Origin: Flammeovirga yaeyamensis
GTDB lineage: Bacteria > Bacteroidota > Bacteroidia > Cytophagales > Flammeovirgaceae
Assembly: GCF_018736045.1 (NCBI RefSeq)
Contig: NZ_CP076132.1
Span: forward strand, 734,001-798,000
Reading direction: 5' to 3'
Length of the DNA: 64,000 bases
The position numbers were made by a program, and so were the translations under genes. Shown piece after piece: positions 18,496 through 29,000 of the stretch. The notes under the pieces are model-generated. The model searched no databases, was not told the DNA's origin, and saw only the letters and a list, made by a program, of their open reading frames with translations. The first letter of the stretch is position 1. Each line of letters opens with the position of its first letter.

Positions 18496-20718
18496 TTATT
18501 TTTTGATTTTAAAATTGAATCCTAATACTAAGGTATCATCTGTAGCATTGTATTCTAGATCTTTTGAAGGAGATCTCCAATTCCAGTAAGTATTCTTCAG
18601 TTGTTTTTTCTGATCTGCCATATTCTGATGATTGATTTTAGATAATAATTTACGAAGGTTAGGCTCTTTAAACTTCTTATTATTTAAACCACCAAACTGA
18701 TCAGAGAATCCATCAGAATACATATAAACCTTAGTATCTGATGTTAATTTCTTGCTATGTCTAATGAAAGTAGACTCTTTACCAATTAGTGTATCACAGA
18801 TAGACTTTTTGGTACCTTTAATGTAATATTCTCCATCCTCATCTATAATGTAAACAGGTCTTCTTGCTCCAGAGAATTCTAATGTTTCTGTTTCAAAATT
18901 ATAGGTGATAATAGAGGCATCTACTCCTGTAAGGCTTTGCTCAATATTATTTTCATCTTTAATTCTATCATCCAATTCCTCAAGAATTTCATCTGGGTGA
19001 ATAATTTCATCATTGATGATATCATTTAATGTTTTTATGCATAAAGTAGCCATCAAAGAAGCAGGGGCACCGTGCCCAGTACAGTCCATCAAAGTAATAA
19101 ATAATCGACCATGTTTGTATTCCATATGATATACATCTCCACTTACTTCTTGTATAGGTTGCCAAAAAATAAAATGATCAGGAATTACCTCTTTTACTCT
19201 ATCAGATAAAGCAATTAATGAGTATTGAATTTTTCTTGCAAATCGTAAACTCTCAATAAGCTCGCTGTGGATTGAAGTAATCTCCCTATTCTGTTCTTTA
19301 ATTAATTGATGCGTCTTTTTTCCTCTTTGGTGTATAAAGAAAATAAATACCATAAAAGTGAATAAAAACAAGCACAAGACAAGTAGGAAAATAGAAATAC
19401 GATGCTGAAAAGAAATTTGCTGATTTTTAAGTAAGGTATCTTTATGAAGCTGATCGATAAGTAGTTTTTGTTCCTTCGATTCAAACTGTTTATTCAATTT
19501 AGCCATCACCTCTTTTTCTTTGGAATTATTTACCTCAGTATTTACTTCTGCATATAAAAGCTGATAGTTGTAGGCTTTTTTATAATCTCCGGAAGCAGAT
19601 AAGCATTTATGAATTAACAGGAGTGTGTTTCTATATTCTACCCTGTAGTGAGTACTTTGTTGATAATATTTTTCTGCTTTAAAAAGGTAAGTAATCGCTT
19701 GCTTGTATTTTTTTTGATTGTATAGTATTTCCCCCTTTAAATAAGAGGCTTTCATAATACCATTTAGATTATCAATTTGTTTGAAAACCTTTAGAGCTCT
19801 ATTGATATAAGATTCTGCATGAACTAAATCTTCTTTCTCTATGTAAGTGTTTCCAATATTTGTAAGGGTCTCTGCTACTCTAAATTGTTGATTTCCTAAT
19901 TCATCGAAAATATTTAAAGCCGTAAAGAAAAATTGTAAAGCTTCATCTTTCTTTTGCATTAAATGATAGACAGAGCCTTTATTACTATTCGCTAATGCAA
20001 TTCCTTTTTGATCGTTGATTTCTCTACAGAGTACCTCCGCTTTATTAAAGTAATCGATGGCCGTTTCATAATCTCTTGTAATGAGCATTACTTGACCAAT
20101 ATTATTACAGGCAATTGCTTGATCTTTTGGGAGATCATGAAGCTTATTTAATTCTAAATCTTTGAAATAATATTCAAGTGCTTCAGTATAATCACCTTTA
20201 ATTTTATGCGCAGCACCTATATTGTTATAAGCGATTGACATACCAACATAATCATCATCCAATGCCAAAAATTCAACAGCTTTTTGATAAAAATGTATGG
20301 CTGAATCGTATTGATTGAGATATCTTGAATTTCTAGCAAGGGTGAGATATATATCGCCAGCTAATGCTTTTGTTTCTTCTGATTTTATAAAGTCAATAGC
20401 TTTTAAGCCTTCTATTTGACCTTTTTGGAATTGTCTATTTTTGTATAAACTTTTGGTTAAAAATAGGTATAGCTGTGCCATCTCTCCATTCATTTTGTGC
20501 CTACGAGCAATGACTAATCCTTCGTAGGACAATGAAATGGCAGAATCATATTTTTTTTCATTAAACAGGCGCGCAATTGTCGTGTTAAGAGAATCGAGTC
20601 CATAAAAATTATGGTGCTCAACTTTTTTTAATTCCTCAGAAGTAGCCTGTTCGTTAGTTTTATTACAACCGCTAAATATAAATATACTTGCAGTTAATAG
20701 TGACAGAAAGAATTTCAA
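18496..20718 (-). CDS. TPR lipoprotein with membrane segment and SpoIIE-type PP2C phosphatase domain
   Basis: A 740-residue signalling protein. The N-terminus MKFFLSLLTASIFIFSGC is a lipoprotein signal (Cys18) and starts at TTG; a stop codon lies immediately upstream and the next ATG is at residue 77, so the TTG start is well supported. TPR repeats cover about 35-400, a membrane helix about 441-462, then a coiled coil and a SpoIIE/PP2C domain (about 485-735). Metal ligands are visible in SGDVY (Asp528) and DCTGHG (Asp545). The topology places a periplasmic TPR sensor over a cytoplasmic serine phosphatase. Such proteins often switch partner or anti-sigma proteins; none is adjacent. Confidence 0.85.
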   Translation of the reverse strand: MKFFLSLLTASIFIFSGCNKTNEQATSEELKKVEHHNFYGLDSLNTTIARLFNEKKYDSAISLSYEGLVIARRHKMNGEMAQLYLFLTKSLYKNRQFQKGQIEGLKAIDFIKSEETKALAGDIYLTLARNSRYLNQYDSAIHFYQKAVEFLALDDDYVGMSIAYNNIGAAHKIKGDYTEALEYYFKDLELNKLHDLPKDQAIACNNIGQVMLITRDYETAIDYFNKAEVLCREINDQKGIALANSNKGSVYHLMQKKDEALQFFFTALNIFDELGNQQFRVAETLTNIGNTYIEKEDLVHAESYINRALKVFKQIDNLNGIMKASYLKGEILYNQKKYKQAITYLFKAEKYYQQSTHYRVEYRNTLLLIHKCLSASGDYKKAYNYQLLYAEVNTEVNNSKEKEVMAKLNKQFESKEQKLLIDQLHKDTLLKNQQISFQHRISIFLLVLCLFLFTFMVFIFFIHQRGKKTHQLIKEQNREITSIHSELIESLRFARKIQYSLIALSDRVKEVIPDHFIFWQPIQEVSGDVYHMEYKHGRLFITLMDCTGHGAPASLMATLCIKTLNDIINDEIIHPDEILEELDDRIKDENNIEQSLTGVDASIITYNFETETLEFSGARRPVYIIDEDGEYYIKGTKKSICDTLIGKESTFIRHSKKLTSDTKVYMYSDGFSDQFGGLNNKKFKEPNLRKLLSKINHQNMADQKKQLKNTYWNWRSPSKDLEYNATDDTLVLGFNFKIKK

Positions 20719-20774
20719 TTATCTAATGTTGATAGTGTTGTTAATAAAATACACACAAAGTGTACCATAAAAAT

Positions 20775-20806
20775 AAAGGATTGAATCTAATTTAGACCAA
20801 TCCTTT
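20775..20806 (-). terminator. Intrinsic terminator after ruvB
   Basis: Arms 20775-20783 and 20798-20806 pair perfectly over 9 bp (AAAGGATTG). On the minus strand T-rich sequence follows. It lies 9 bp past the ruvB stop. Confidence 0.65.
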
Positions 20807-20814
20807 ACCATTTC

Positions 20815-21846
20815 TTAAAACAATGACCCCTGATTTCCATCAGAAGGGGGTATAATTCCCAAATGTTCGTATGCTTTTAAGGTAACTTCTCTACCGCGAG
20901 AGGTTCTTTTGATAAATCCTTCTTGAATTAAAAAAGGTTCATAAACTTCTTCAATCGTCTCAGCTTCATCACCACAGGCTGTAGCTATTGTGTTGATTCC
21001 CACAGGGCCACCTTTGAATTTTTCAATGATGGTGGTGAGAATACGATTGTCCATTTCGTCCAAACCTCCTTGATCCACATTAAGTGCACCCAAAGCCATT
21101 TTTGCAATATCAAGATTGATGGTTCCATCTCCTTTAATCTCTGCAAAGTCTCTTGTTCTTCTCAAAAGATTATTTGATATTCTTGGCGTTCCTCTACTTC
21201 TTCTGGCAATTTCAAATGCAGCATCTTCATTAATTGGTGTCTGTAAAATTCCCGAAGATCTCTTTACAATCGTAGAAAGTAAAGCAGAATCATAATACTG
21301 CAGTCGCGCATTGATACCAAAACGAGCTCGAAGTGGAGCTGTTAATAAGCCCGATCTCGTTGTTGCTCCAATGAGAGTGAAAGGGTTTAAATCAATTTGT
21401 ATGGTACGGGCACTTGGTCCCGAGTCCAACATAATATCAATTCTAAAATCTTCCATGGCAGAATATAAATATTCTTCCACAACAGGATTTAAACGGTGTA
21501 TTTCATCAATAAATAATACATCGTTTTCCTCTAAGTTGGTTAAAAGTCCGGCTAAATCACTAGGCTTTTCTAAAACAGGGCCGGAAGTTATTTTTATTTC
21601 CGCCTCCATTTCGTTGGCAATAATGTTGGAAAGGGTGGTTTTACCCAAACCCGGAGGGCCGTGTAGCAAGACATGATCAAGAGGCTCACCTCTCTTTTTG
21701 GCTGCTAGCACAAATATTTTTAGGTTCTCGACAATCTTATCCTGACCGGTAAAGTCATCAAAGGAAAGGGGTCTTAATGCACGCTCAATATCTCGATCGG
21801 AATCAGAGAACCCTGAATTGTCACCATTTAAATAGTCTTCTCGCAT
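20815..21846 (-). CDS. ruvB: Holliday junction branch migration helicase RuvB
   Basis: A 343-residue AAA+ motor that drives branch migration of Holliday junctions with RuvA. The sequence [20 protein letters not shown] near the N-terminus (ends [10 protein letters not shown] and GQDKIVENL) and Walker A GPPGLGKT (63-70) are typical. Walker B and sensor regions show [17 protein letters not shown] (as FIDEIHRLN) and [18 protein letters not shown] (as GATTRSG and ARFG). The winged-helix C-domain ends with [17 protein letters not shown]. Length is usual. No ruvA or ruvC lies alongside. Divergent from the M16 peptidase. Confidence 0.97.
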   Translation of the reverse strand: MREDYLNGDNSGFSDSDRDIERALRPLSFDDFTGQDKIVENLKIFVLAAKKRGEPLDHVLLHGPPGLGKTTLSNIIANEMEAEIKITSGPVLEKPSDLAGLLTNLEENDVLFIDEIHRLNPVVEEYLYSAMEDFRIDIMLDSGPSARTIQIDLNPFTLIGATTRSGLLTAPLRARFGINARLQYYDSALLSTIVKRSSGILQTPINEDAAFEIARRSRGTPRISNNLLRRTRDFAEIKGDGTINLDIAKMALGALNVDQGGLDEMDNRILTTIIEKFKGGPVGINTIATACGDEAETIEEVYEPFLIQEGFIKRTSRGREVTLKAYEHLGIIPPSDGNQGSLF

Positions 21847-21944
21847 ATTGTAAAATCTATAGAAAACAAAGGTAGTAAAATGTTTTAAACCTTTGTATTG
21901 TGGTTAGGGTCTACTAACTTTATTGGTCAAATAAAAAATATAGA

Positions 21945-23180
21945 ATGATTCACTTTAATGAGTTTGTCCTTGATAACGGTTTAAAGGTATTCGTATTGGA
22001 AGACCAAACGGTTGCTTCGGCGGTTGTCAATATAATGTATGATGTAGGCTCTAAGGATGAGGATCCTGAAAAAACGGGTTTTGCTCACCTCTTTGAACAT
22101 TTAATGTTCGGTGGTTCAGTAAATGTGCCTTCATTTGATACTCCTATTCAAAAAGTAGGTGGATCTAATAATGCTTTCACTTCACCTGATATTACCAACT
22201 ATTATATCACTTTACCCGCTCAAAATATTGAAACGGCATTTTGGTTGGAATCTGACCGTATGTTGAGTCTTTCCTTCGACCCTAAAGTTTTAGAGGTACA
22301 ACGAAAAGTGGTCATAGAAGAATATAAGCAAAGGTATATTAACCAACCCTATGGTGATGTATGGCATATTTTAAGAAAAATGGCCTACAAAAAGCATAGT
22401 TACCAATGGCCTACTATCGGAAAAGAAATTAAGCATATTGAAGACGCTACTATGGATGATGTGAAAGCATTTTTCCATAAGTATTATGTACCTTCGAATG
22501 CTGTAATGGTGGTGGCAGGAAATGTGAAGACGGAAGAGGTGAAACGTTTAAGCCAAAAATGGTTTGGACCTATACCTGCAGGGGTGAAACCACTTCGAAA
22601 TATTCCTGTGGAACCAAAACAAACGGAAGCCAGATTCCAACAAGTTGAAAAGGATGTACCAATCGATATGTTATATAAAGTATGGCATATGGAAGGAAGA
22701 AAGGAAAAAGAATATTATACTTCCGATCTTGTAAGTGATTTAATGGGAAGAGGTAAATCTTCTATTTTATATCAAAAACTCGTTAAGGAAGAGCAACTTT
22801 TCTCTGGTATTAATGCTTATATCACCGGATCATTTGATCCCGGTTTATTATGTATTACTGGTAAATTATCTGATGGTGTTTCACTGGAAACAGCCAATCA
22901 AAGTTTAAACCAAGTAATCAAAGATTTCAAGAATACAGAATTTACTGAAGAAAATATGAATAAGGTGAAAAACTTGGCAGAATTCTCGATGACTTACGGG
23001 AAAACAGAAATTCTTCCTCGTGCCATGTCGATCGCTTTCGGTGCTTTACTAGGCAATCCTAATTTAATTAACGAAGAAGAAGAACTACTTAGAAATGTTC
23101 AGTTAGAAGATGTGATGACAAAAGCAAAGTCTATTCTGAAAGAAGAAAGTTGTTCTACACTTTTTTATAAGGCAAAATAA
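21945..23180 (+). CDS. M16 family zinc metallopeptidase
   Basis: A 411-residue single-half M16 peptidase. The inverted zinc motif HxxEH is HLFEH at 48-52 (His48, Glu51, His52), with the third ligand expected at Glu125 or Glu126 in KVVIEEYKQR. No signal peptide is visible. M16B half-enzymes often act as a pair with an inactive partner, but only one half is present here. It is 2 bp from porQ and so very likely cotranscribed with porQ and hslU, which hints at an envelope or protein quality-control role. Confidence 0.92.
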   Translation: MIHFNEFVLDNGLKVFVLEDQTVASAVVNIMYDVGSKDEDPEKTGFAHLFEHLMFGGSVNVPSFDTPIQKVGGSNNAFTSPDITNYYITLPAQNIETAFWLESDRMLSLSFDPKVLEVQRKVVIEEYKQRYINQPYGDVWHILRKMAYKKHSYQWPTIGKEIKHIEDATMDDVKAFFHKYYVPSNAVMVVAGNVKTEEVKRLSQKWFGPIPAGVKPLRNIPVEPKQTEARFQQVEKDVPIDMLYKVWHMEGRKEKEYYTSDLVSDLMGRGKSSILYQKLVKEEQLFSGINAYITGSFDPGLLCITGKLSDGVSLETANQSLNQVIKDFKNTEFTEENMNKVKNLAEFSMTYGKTEILPRAMSIAFGALLGNPNLINEEEELLRNVQLEDVMTKAKSILKEESCSTLFYKAK

Positions 23181-23182
23181 TA

Positions 23183-24241
23183 ATGAAAACTAACCTTCGT
23201 CTGTTCATTACTTTACTTCTTTTCTTATTTGTTCATCCATTATTTGCACAATTAGGCGGATCACAAGCGTTTAATTTTTTAAATGTAGCCAATAATGCAA
23301 GACAAGTAGGTTTGGGAGGTTTTTTAGTCTCCTCGGGATTAGACGATCCTAATGCGATGTTTTACAATTCTGCTTTATTAACAGAGGCATCTACCAATCA
23401 GGCATTCTTAAATTACTATGATTATCATATGACTGCAGGAATGACTTCTTTGGGTTATGCTAAACAAGTAGGAGGAGGAATCGTAGGCATTGGAATGTCT
23501 TACATGGGTTACGGACAGTTCGATGGTTTTGATCAAAACGGGAATTATAACGGAACGTATACAGCCAATGATTATTGGTTTCAAGGAAGTTATACACATA
23601 AAGTAGGCGTATTTTCTATGGGAGCGAATTTGAAGTTTGCTTCTTCCAGAATCGAAAGTTTTAATGCAAATGCTTTAATGTTGGATTTAAACGGAGCATT
23701 TATCCACCCCACCAAAGATTTAGTAGTCGGGTTAACCATCAAAAATGCAGGGTTTGTAACCAAGCAATACCAACCGAATGATGAGAGTGAATTACCTTTT
23801 GATACACAATTAGGTGTTTCGTTTAAACCCGAAAGAATGCCCATTAGATTTTCAGTAACTTATCATCATATTCATCAATTTGATATTACTTATACAGACT
23901 CTTCTTTAAAAGGAGAAAAGGACGCTTTTGGCAACGATCTCTACGAGGAACCCTCATTTGCTGACAAATTGTCACGACATTTTGCATTTGGAGGTGAATT
24001 TGTATTAGGCAAAGTGTTGAACATTCGTGCCGGTTATAACGTCATGAGGCGTCGGGAAATGGTTGCTCAGAATGTAAAAGGTCTAGCAGGCATGTCCTTG
24101 GGAGCGGCATTGAAGGTAAAAAAACACATCAATTTCGGTTACAGTGTGGCTTGGTACCATATTGCTGGACCAACCAACAGTTTGAGCTTATCGGTGGCAA
24201 CGACGGGTTGGGATAAGAGAAAAAAGACTGTCATCGAATAA
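23183..24241 (+). CDS. porQ: Type IX secretion system protein PorQ
   Basis: A 352-residue outer-membrane beta-barrel of the PorQ/PorV type. A signal peptide ends near PLFAQ, then LGGSQAFNFLNVANNARQVGLGG, the typical PorQ opening (as QAFNFLNVANNARQ), and GLDDPNAMFYNSALL (the -DP-A-FYNPA-like signature of the family). The rest alternates polar and hydrophobic strands. PorQ helps load sorted cargo on the cell surface in T9SS. It follows the M16 gene by 2 bp and precedes hslU by 26 bp. Together with SprE/PorW and the tagged subtilase in this window it shows that T9SS operates in this organism. Confidence 0.85.
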   Translation: MKTNLRLFITLLLFLFVHPLFAQLGGSQAFNFLNVANNARQVGLGGFLVSSGLDDPNAMFYNSALLTEASTNQAFLNYYDYHMTAGMTSLGYAKQVGGGIVGIGMSYMGYGQFDGFDQNGNYNGTYTANDYWFQGSYTHKVGVFSMGANLKFASSRIESFNANALMLDLNGAFIHPTKDLVVGLTIKNAGFVTKQYQPNDESELPFDTQLGVSFKPERMPIRFSVTYHHIHQFDITYTDSSLKGEKDAFGNDLYEEPSFADKLSRHFAFGGEFVLGKVLNIRAGYNVMRRREMVAQNVKGLAGMSLGAALKVKKHINFGYSVAWYHIAGPTNSLSLSVATTGWDKRKKTVIE

Positions 24242-24267
24242 AATATTCACTTTAAATAAAAGACATT

Positions 24268-25641
24268 ATGCTAGAGAGCTCAAATTATTTGACCCCAAGA
24301 GAAATTGTAGCAGAATTAGATAAATATATTATCGGTCAGAATGATGCCAAAAAGAACGTTTCTATTGCCCTAAGAAATAGATGGAGAAGAATGAATGTGA
24401 AAGGCGATCTTGGAAAAGAGATTATGCCAAATAACATTTTGATGATCGGTTCTACTGGTGTTGGTAAAACAGAAATTGCAAGAAGATTAGCTAAAGTAGC
24501 CAAAGCACCTTTCGTAAAAGTAGAAGCTTCTAAATTTACAGAGGTAGGTTATGTAGGTCGTGATGTAGAAAGCATGGTAAGAGATTTGGTTGAACAATCT
24601 GTTAGCATGGTAAAGGAATTAAAGAAAGCATTAGTAGAGGAAAAAACAGCTCAAGCTGTTGAAGATGCTATTCTAGACGCATTAATTCCACCATTAAAAT
24701 CTGCACCAACGACTAATAATTCTGGAGAATATATTAATTCTGATCACGAGCTAAACGAAAAAACTCGTGAGCGTTTCAGAGAAAAATTAAGAGCTGGAGA
24801 ATTAGAAGACCGTAAGATTGATGTTACAGTTGATAAGAACTCTGGTAATTTAGGCTTTATCGGTGGAGCTCCAATCGACGAGGGTTCTATGATGAACATC
24901 CAAGAGATGATCAGCGGAATGATGCCTAAGAAAAGTAAAAAACGTAAAATGTCCATTGAGGATGCACGTAAGATCTTGGTAGAGCAAGAAAGTGCAAAAT
25001 TAATCGACATGGATGAGGTGAAAGATGAGGCAGTAAAACTTGCAGAAAACTCAGGTATCATTTTCATCGATGAGATTGATAAAGTAGCAAGTGGAGGTTC
25101 TAAGCAAGGCGCAGATGTTTCTAGAGAAGGAGTACAAAGAGACTTACTTCCAATTGTTGAAGGATCAGCAGTAAATACAAAGCATGGTGTTGTAAAAACA
25201 GATCATATTTTATTTATCGCAGCAGGTGCTTTCCATTTATCAAAACCATCTGATTTGATTCCTGAACTTCAAGGTCGTTTCCCAATTAGAGTAGAGCTTC
25301 AAAGCTTAACAGAAAACGATTTTAAAGTGATCTTACGTCAACCTAAAAATGCACTTACTAAGCAATATGAAGCTTTATTAGGAGCTGAAGACGTTCAACT
25401 TTCATTTAATGATGATGCATTGGATGAAATTGCAGTAATCGCTCATGAGATTAATGTGGAAGTAGAAAACATTGGTGCAAGAAGATTACACACTGTAATG
25501 TCTCACCTACTAAATGATCTACTATTTGATGTTCCTGATGTAATAGGAGCAAATGCACAAATAGTGGTTACTAAAGAGATGGTTCATGAAAGACTTTCTG
25601 GGTTAGTGAAAAACAGAGATCTTTCACAATACATACTGTAA
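24268..25641 (+). CDS. hslU: ATP-dependent protease ATPase subunit HslU
   Basis: A 457-residue AAA+ unfoldase that feeds proteins to the HslV peptidase. It opens with LTPREIVAELDKYIIGQ, the standard HslU start. Walker A is GSTGVGKT (61-68) and Walker B IIFIDE (264-269). The I-domain lies between (about 105-245), and the sensor region shows RFPIRVEL. The C-terminal tail LSQYIL matches the tail that docks on HslV. No hslV gene is in the window, so the peptidase must be encoded elsewhere. Last gene of the M16-porQ-hslU operon. Confidence 0.95.
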   Translation: MLESSNYLTPREIVAELDKYIIGQNDAKKNVSIALRNRWRRMNVKGDLGKEIMPNNILMIGSTGVGKTEIARRLAKVAKAPFVKVEASKFTEVGYVGRDVESMVRDLVEQSVSMVKELKKALVEEKTAQAVEDAILDALIPPLKSAPTTNNSGEYINSDHELNEKTRERFREKLRAGELEDRKIDVTVDKNSGNLGFIGGAPIDEGSMMNIQEMISGMMPKKSKKRKMSIEDARKILVEQESAKLIDMDEVKDEAVKLAENSGIIFIDEIDKVASGGSKQGADVSREGVQRDLLPIVEGSAVNTKHGVVKTDHILFIAAGAFHLSKPSDLIPELQGRFPIRVELQSLTENDFKVILRQPKNALTKQYEALLGAEDVQLSFNDDALDEIAVIAHEINVEVENIGARRLHTVMSHLLNDLLFDVPDVIGANAQIVVTKEMVHERLSGLVKNRDLSQYIL

Positions 25642-25662
25642 TTAATTAATCATTAATTATTT

Positions 25663-25698
25663 AAGTCCTTGTTATGAAATTAGCAAGGACTTTTTTTT
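25663..25698 (+). terminator. Intrinsic terminator after hslU
   Basis: Arms 25663-25671 and 25684-25692 form a perfect 9-bp stem (AAGTCCTTG), followed by a run of T to 25698. Confidence 0.9.
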
Positions 25699-26019
25699 AA
25701 CAATTCCACGATCAAACAGTTGTCTTGAAAAAGTTCAATTTTCTTAAAATAATATAATTTTTTCTTATCAAAAGAGTTCGAAAAGAAAATAATTATACGT
25801 AATATTATAAGTGAAAATTAGTTTTTTCTTCATCACCGATCAAAAGAGAAGAATGATCGCCCAAATTTTATTGATTTAAACCAATAAATACGCATTCGCA
25901 AAACTTTCTATTATTAACTGAGCGGACGCCCTAATCAACTTAACTCTTGTACTCTATCAAATATAGCTTTCCGGCGATGAAAAAAAGTAAACTGAATTTA
26001 AGTAAACATCAAAGAACGA
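25699..26019. other. Non-coding leader region of the second susC operon
   Basis: About 320 bp, AT-rich, without a convincing gene. It holds a 22-bp near-perfect palindrome (25867-25888), and an 18-codon frame from the ATG at 25977 that ends 11 bp inside susC, which could be a leader peptide but is short enough to be chance. Confidence 0.45.
25867..25888. promoter_or_regulatory. Palindromic operator candidate before the second susC
   Basis: TTTATTG at 25867-25873 and CAATAAA at 25882-25888 flank a TTTAAA core, one mismatched pair in 22 bp. It lies about 130-150 bp upstream of the susC ATG. The binding protein is unknown. Confidence 0.4.
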
Positions 26020-29000
26020 ATGAGATTAACTAAGACGCTTTGCTTTTTACTACTCTCTTTAATCACTTTAACCTATTCGTACGCCCAAGATAGAATCATT
26101 ACAGGGACAGTTACTGATGGAGTTAAACCTTTGCCAGGAGTAACTATTGTTGTTCAAGGCACCAGAAGAGGAGGAGTATCTGATATCGACGGTAACTTTA
26201 AAATTTCCTTACAACCGGGCGATAACAAATTGGAATTTAATTTTATAGGTATGAAATCCCAAGTAATTGAAATTGGTAATCGAACCAGTTTTAATGTGGC
26301 TATGGAAGAAAATACCGAAGAACTCGACGAAGTAATTGTCACAGCTAATGCCATTGAAAGAGAAAAAAGAACTCTAGGTTATGCGGTAACTTCTGTGGAT
26401 GGGGAAGAAGTAGATAGAGTAAAATCAACTAACTTTTTGAACTCTCTGTCAGGTAAAGTTCCAGGTGTACAAATTTCTCAAGCGTCTTCTAACCCTGGTG
26501 GATCGACAAGAATTGTGATTCGTGGTACGAACTCATTGAGTGGTGGAAACCAACCATTGATTGTTGTTGATGGTATTCCAGTAAGTAATACAAACATCTC
26601 TACAGGTAGTGGTATTCAAGGTGCTTTTGATGCAGGTAATGGTGCAGGTGAGATTAACCCGGCAGATATAGCTTCAGTAACTGTTCTTAAAGGGGCATCT
26701 GCAGCTGCACTATATGGTTCTAGAGCTGCCAACGGAGCCATTATTATTACAACCAAAAGAGGTAAAGCGAAAGAAGGACCAACGGTGAGTTTAAATTCTA
26801 GTGTGCGTTTTGAAACGCCGAACAGATTGCCGTCTTTCCAAAATAGATATGCACAAGGTTTCCACGGTAAATACGATAAGAATTCGGAGAATGGATGGGG
26901 ACCAATAATAAATGGACAAGTGGTTCCAATGTACGATTATGCTTCGGACACGTCCAATCTTCCGGAAAGTCAGTGGCCATTGCAGACACTTGCTGCTTAT
27001 CCAGATAATGTCAAAGATTTTTACGAGACCGGTTCACTTTTTATTAACTCAGTAGATGTTTCTTCTGCTACAGAAAAAGGAGATTATCGATTAGGTTTTA
27101 CTTCTATGAACCAAAAAGGTATTGTTCCCGGTGCAGGTTTAGATCGTTATACTTTTGCAGTAAATGCTGGTCATAAATTAAATAAAGTAATTAGCTCAAG
27201 AGTAGGTATGAACTATGTGCAATCTCAGACACGTGGTTCTGTATCCCAAGGGGGTAACTCACCCAACGTATTGACATCAATTATTAATGGCATACCAAGA
27301 ACAACACCTTTAGAGAGATTGCAATTAGTCGATGGAGAACAAAATCCGATTGGTCGTTTTTCAAATTCACCTTATTGGGTAGCAGAGAAAAATGGTAACG
27401 ACGTCAATGTAAATCGTTTCTTCGGTTTTGGTATGTTAGAAGCGAAGGCAACAGATTGGTTGACATTTAGAGGTAGAGCGGGTTTAGATTATCGTGTGGA
27501 TAAACGATTTACACGATCAGCCAAAGGGACATTGGGAGCTATCAATGGTTCGTTTACAAATGATGACATGGAAAGAACCGAGTTGACCACTTCTTTAATG
27601 GCGACCATTCAAAAAGATTTTGGTGAAAAATTCAAACTTACTGCAATTATAGGTCATGAATATAACTCGAGAGTATTTAAGAGAAATACATTATCTGCAT
27701 CAGAGTTATCAGTGTCAGAATTATATACACCAACCAATGCTAAAAACACTGTAAGTACAACCGATTTTGTAGAGCAAAGGTTATTAGGTATGTACGGTGA
27801 TATATCACTTACTTACAACAATTACTTGACATTGAATATGACCATGAGAAATGACTGGTCATCTACACTACCAAAAGATAATCGATCATACTTCTATCCA
27901 TCAGCCAGTTTATCATTTATCTTCTCAGAGGCATTGAATATTCATAATGATTTCTTCTCTTATGGTAAATTGAGATTAAGTGCAGCACAAGTTGGTAATG
28001 ATACAAGCCCGTATCAATTGGATTATTATTACTATCCTCGTTCTTCTTATTTTGGTCAGTTTGGTACAACGAATAATTATCCATTTAATGGTCAAACAGC
28101 TTATGCAGCAACCAATGTTATTCCTCCAGAAAACTTGGTTCCGGAAAGACAGAACTCTTGGGAAATAGGTACTGAACTTAGCTTCTTTAATGGTAAAATT
28201 GGAGTAGACTTTACATATTATCAAATAGAGACCAAGAACCAGATTCTAGCTGTACCTACACCAGAATCTACAGGTTATAATACCAAAAGAGTAAATGCAG
28301 GAGCTGTACAGAATAGAGGTATTGAATTACTATTATCATTTATACCAATTCAGAAAAAAGATTTTGAATGGAACTCTCAAATTAACTTTACACGAAACCA
28401 AAATAAAGTTACTGAGTTGATAGAAGGTTTGGATAAACTTCAAATTGCTTCTGGTTTTAATGGGGTTTCAGTTCAAGCCGTTCCTGGCGAGTCATTGCAG
28501 TTACAAGGTGTTGGATTTAAAAGAGCAGATTCGGGAGAAATTTTGGTTGATCCAAATACTGGTTTGAGAATGCAGGGTGATGAAGAAACATTTGGTGAGA
28601 TTCAGCCAGAATTCCTACTAGGTTTCCAAAATAGCTTTACATATAAGGGTGTTACTCTAAACTTTTTGATCGACTGGAATCAAGGAGGAAAAATGATTTC
28701 AAGAACTGTTGGCGATTTAAGATTTAATGGTCTAGCAGAAGAAACAGCCGTAAACAGAGAACAATCTTTTGTAGATAGAAATGCTTACATAGAATCAGGA
28801 GATGGTACAGTGAAGCCGAATGATATTTCAGTGTCTCATCAAGATTTTTGGCAAGCGTATTCATCAAGTGGTATTGCCGAAGGATCTGTATTTGATAAGA
28901 CATATGTGAAATTAAGAGAAGTAAGTTTAGCGTATACTTTACCTCAGTCTTTAGTGGCTAAATCAGGATTTATTAAATCTGTAGCTGTTGGTTTTGAAGC

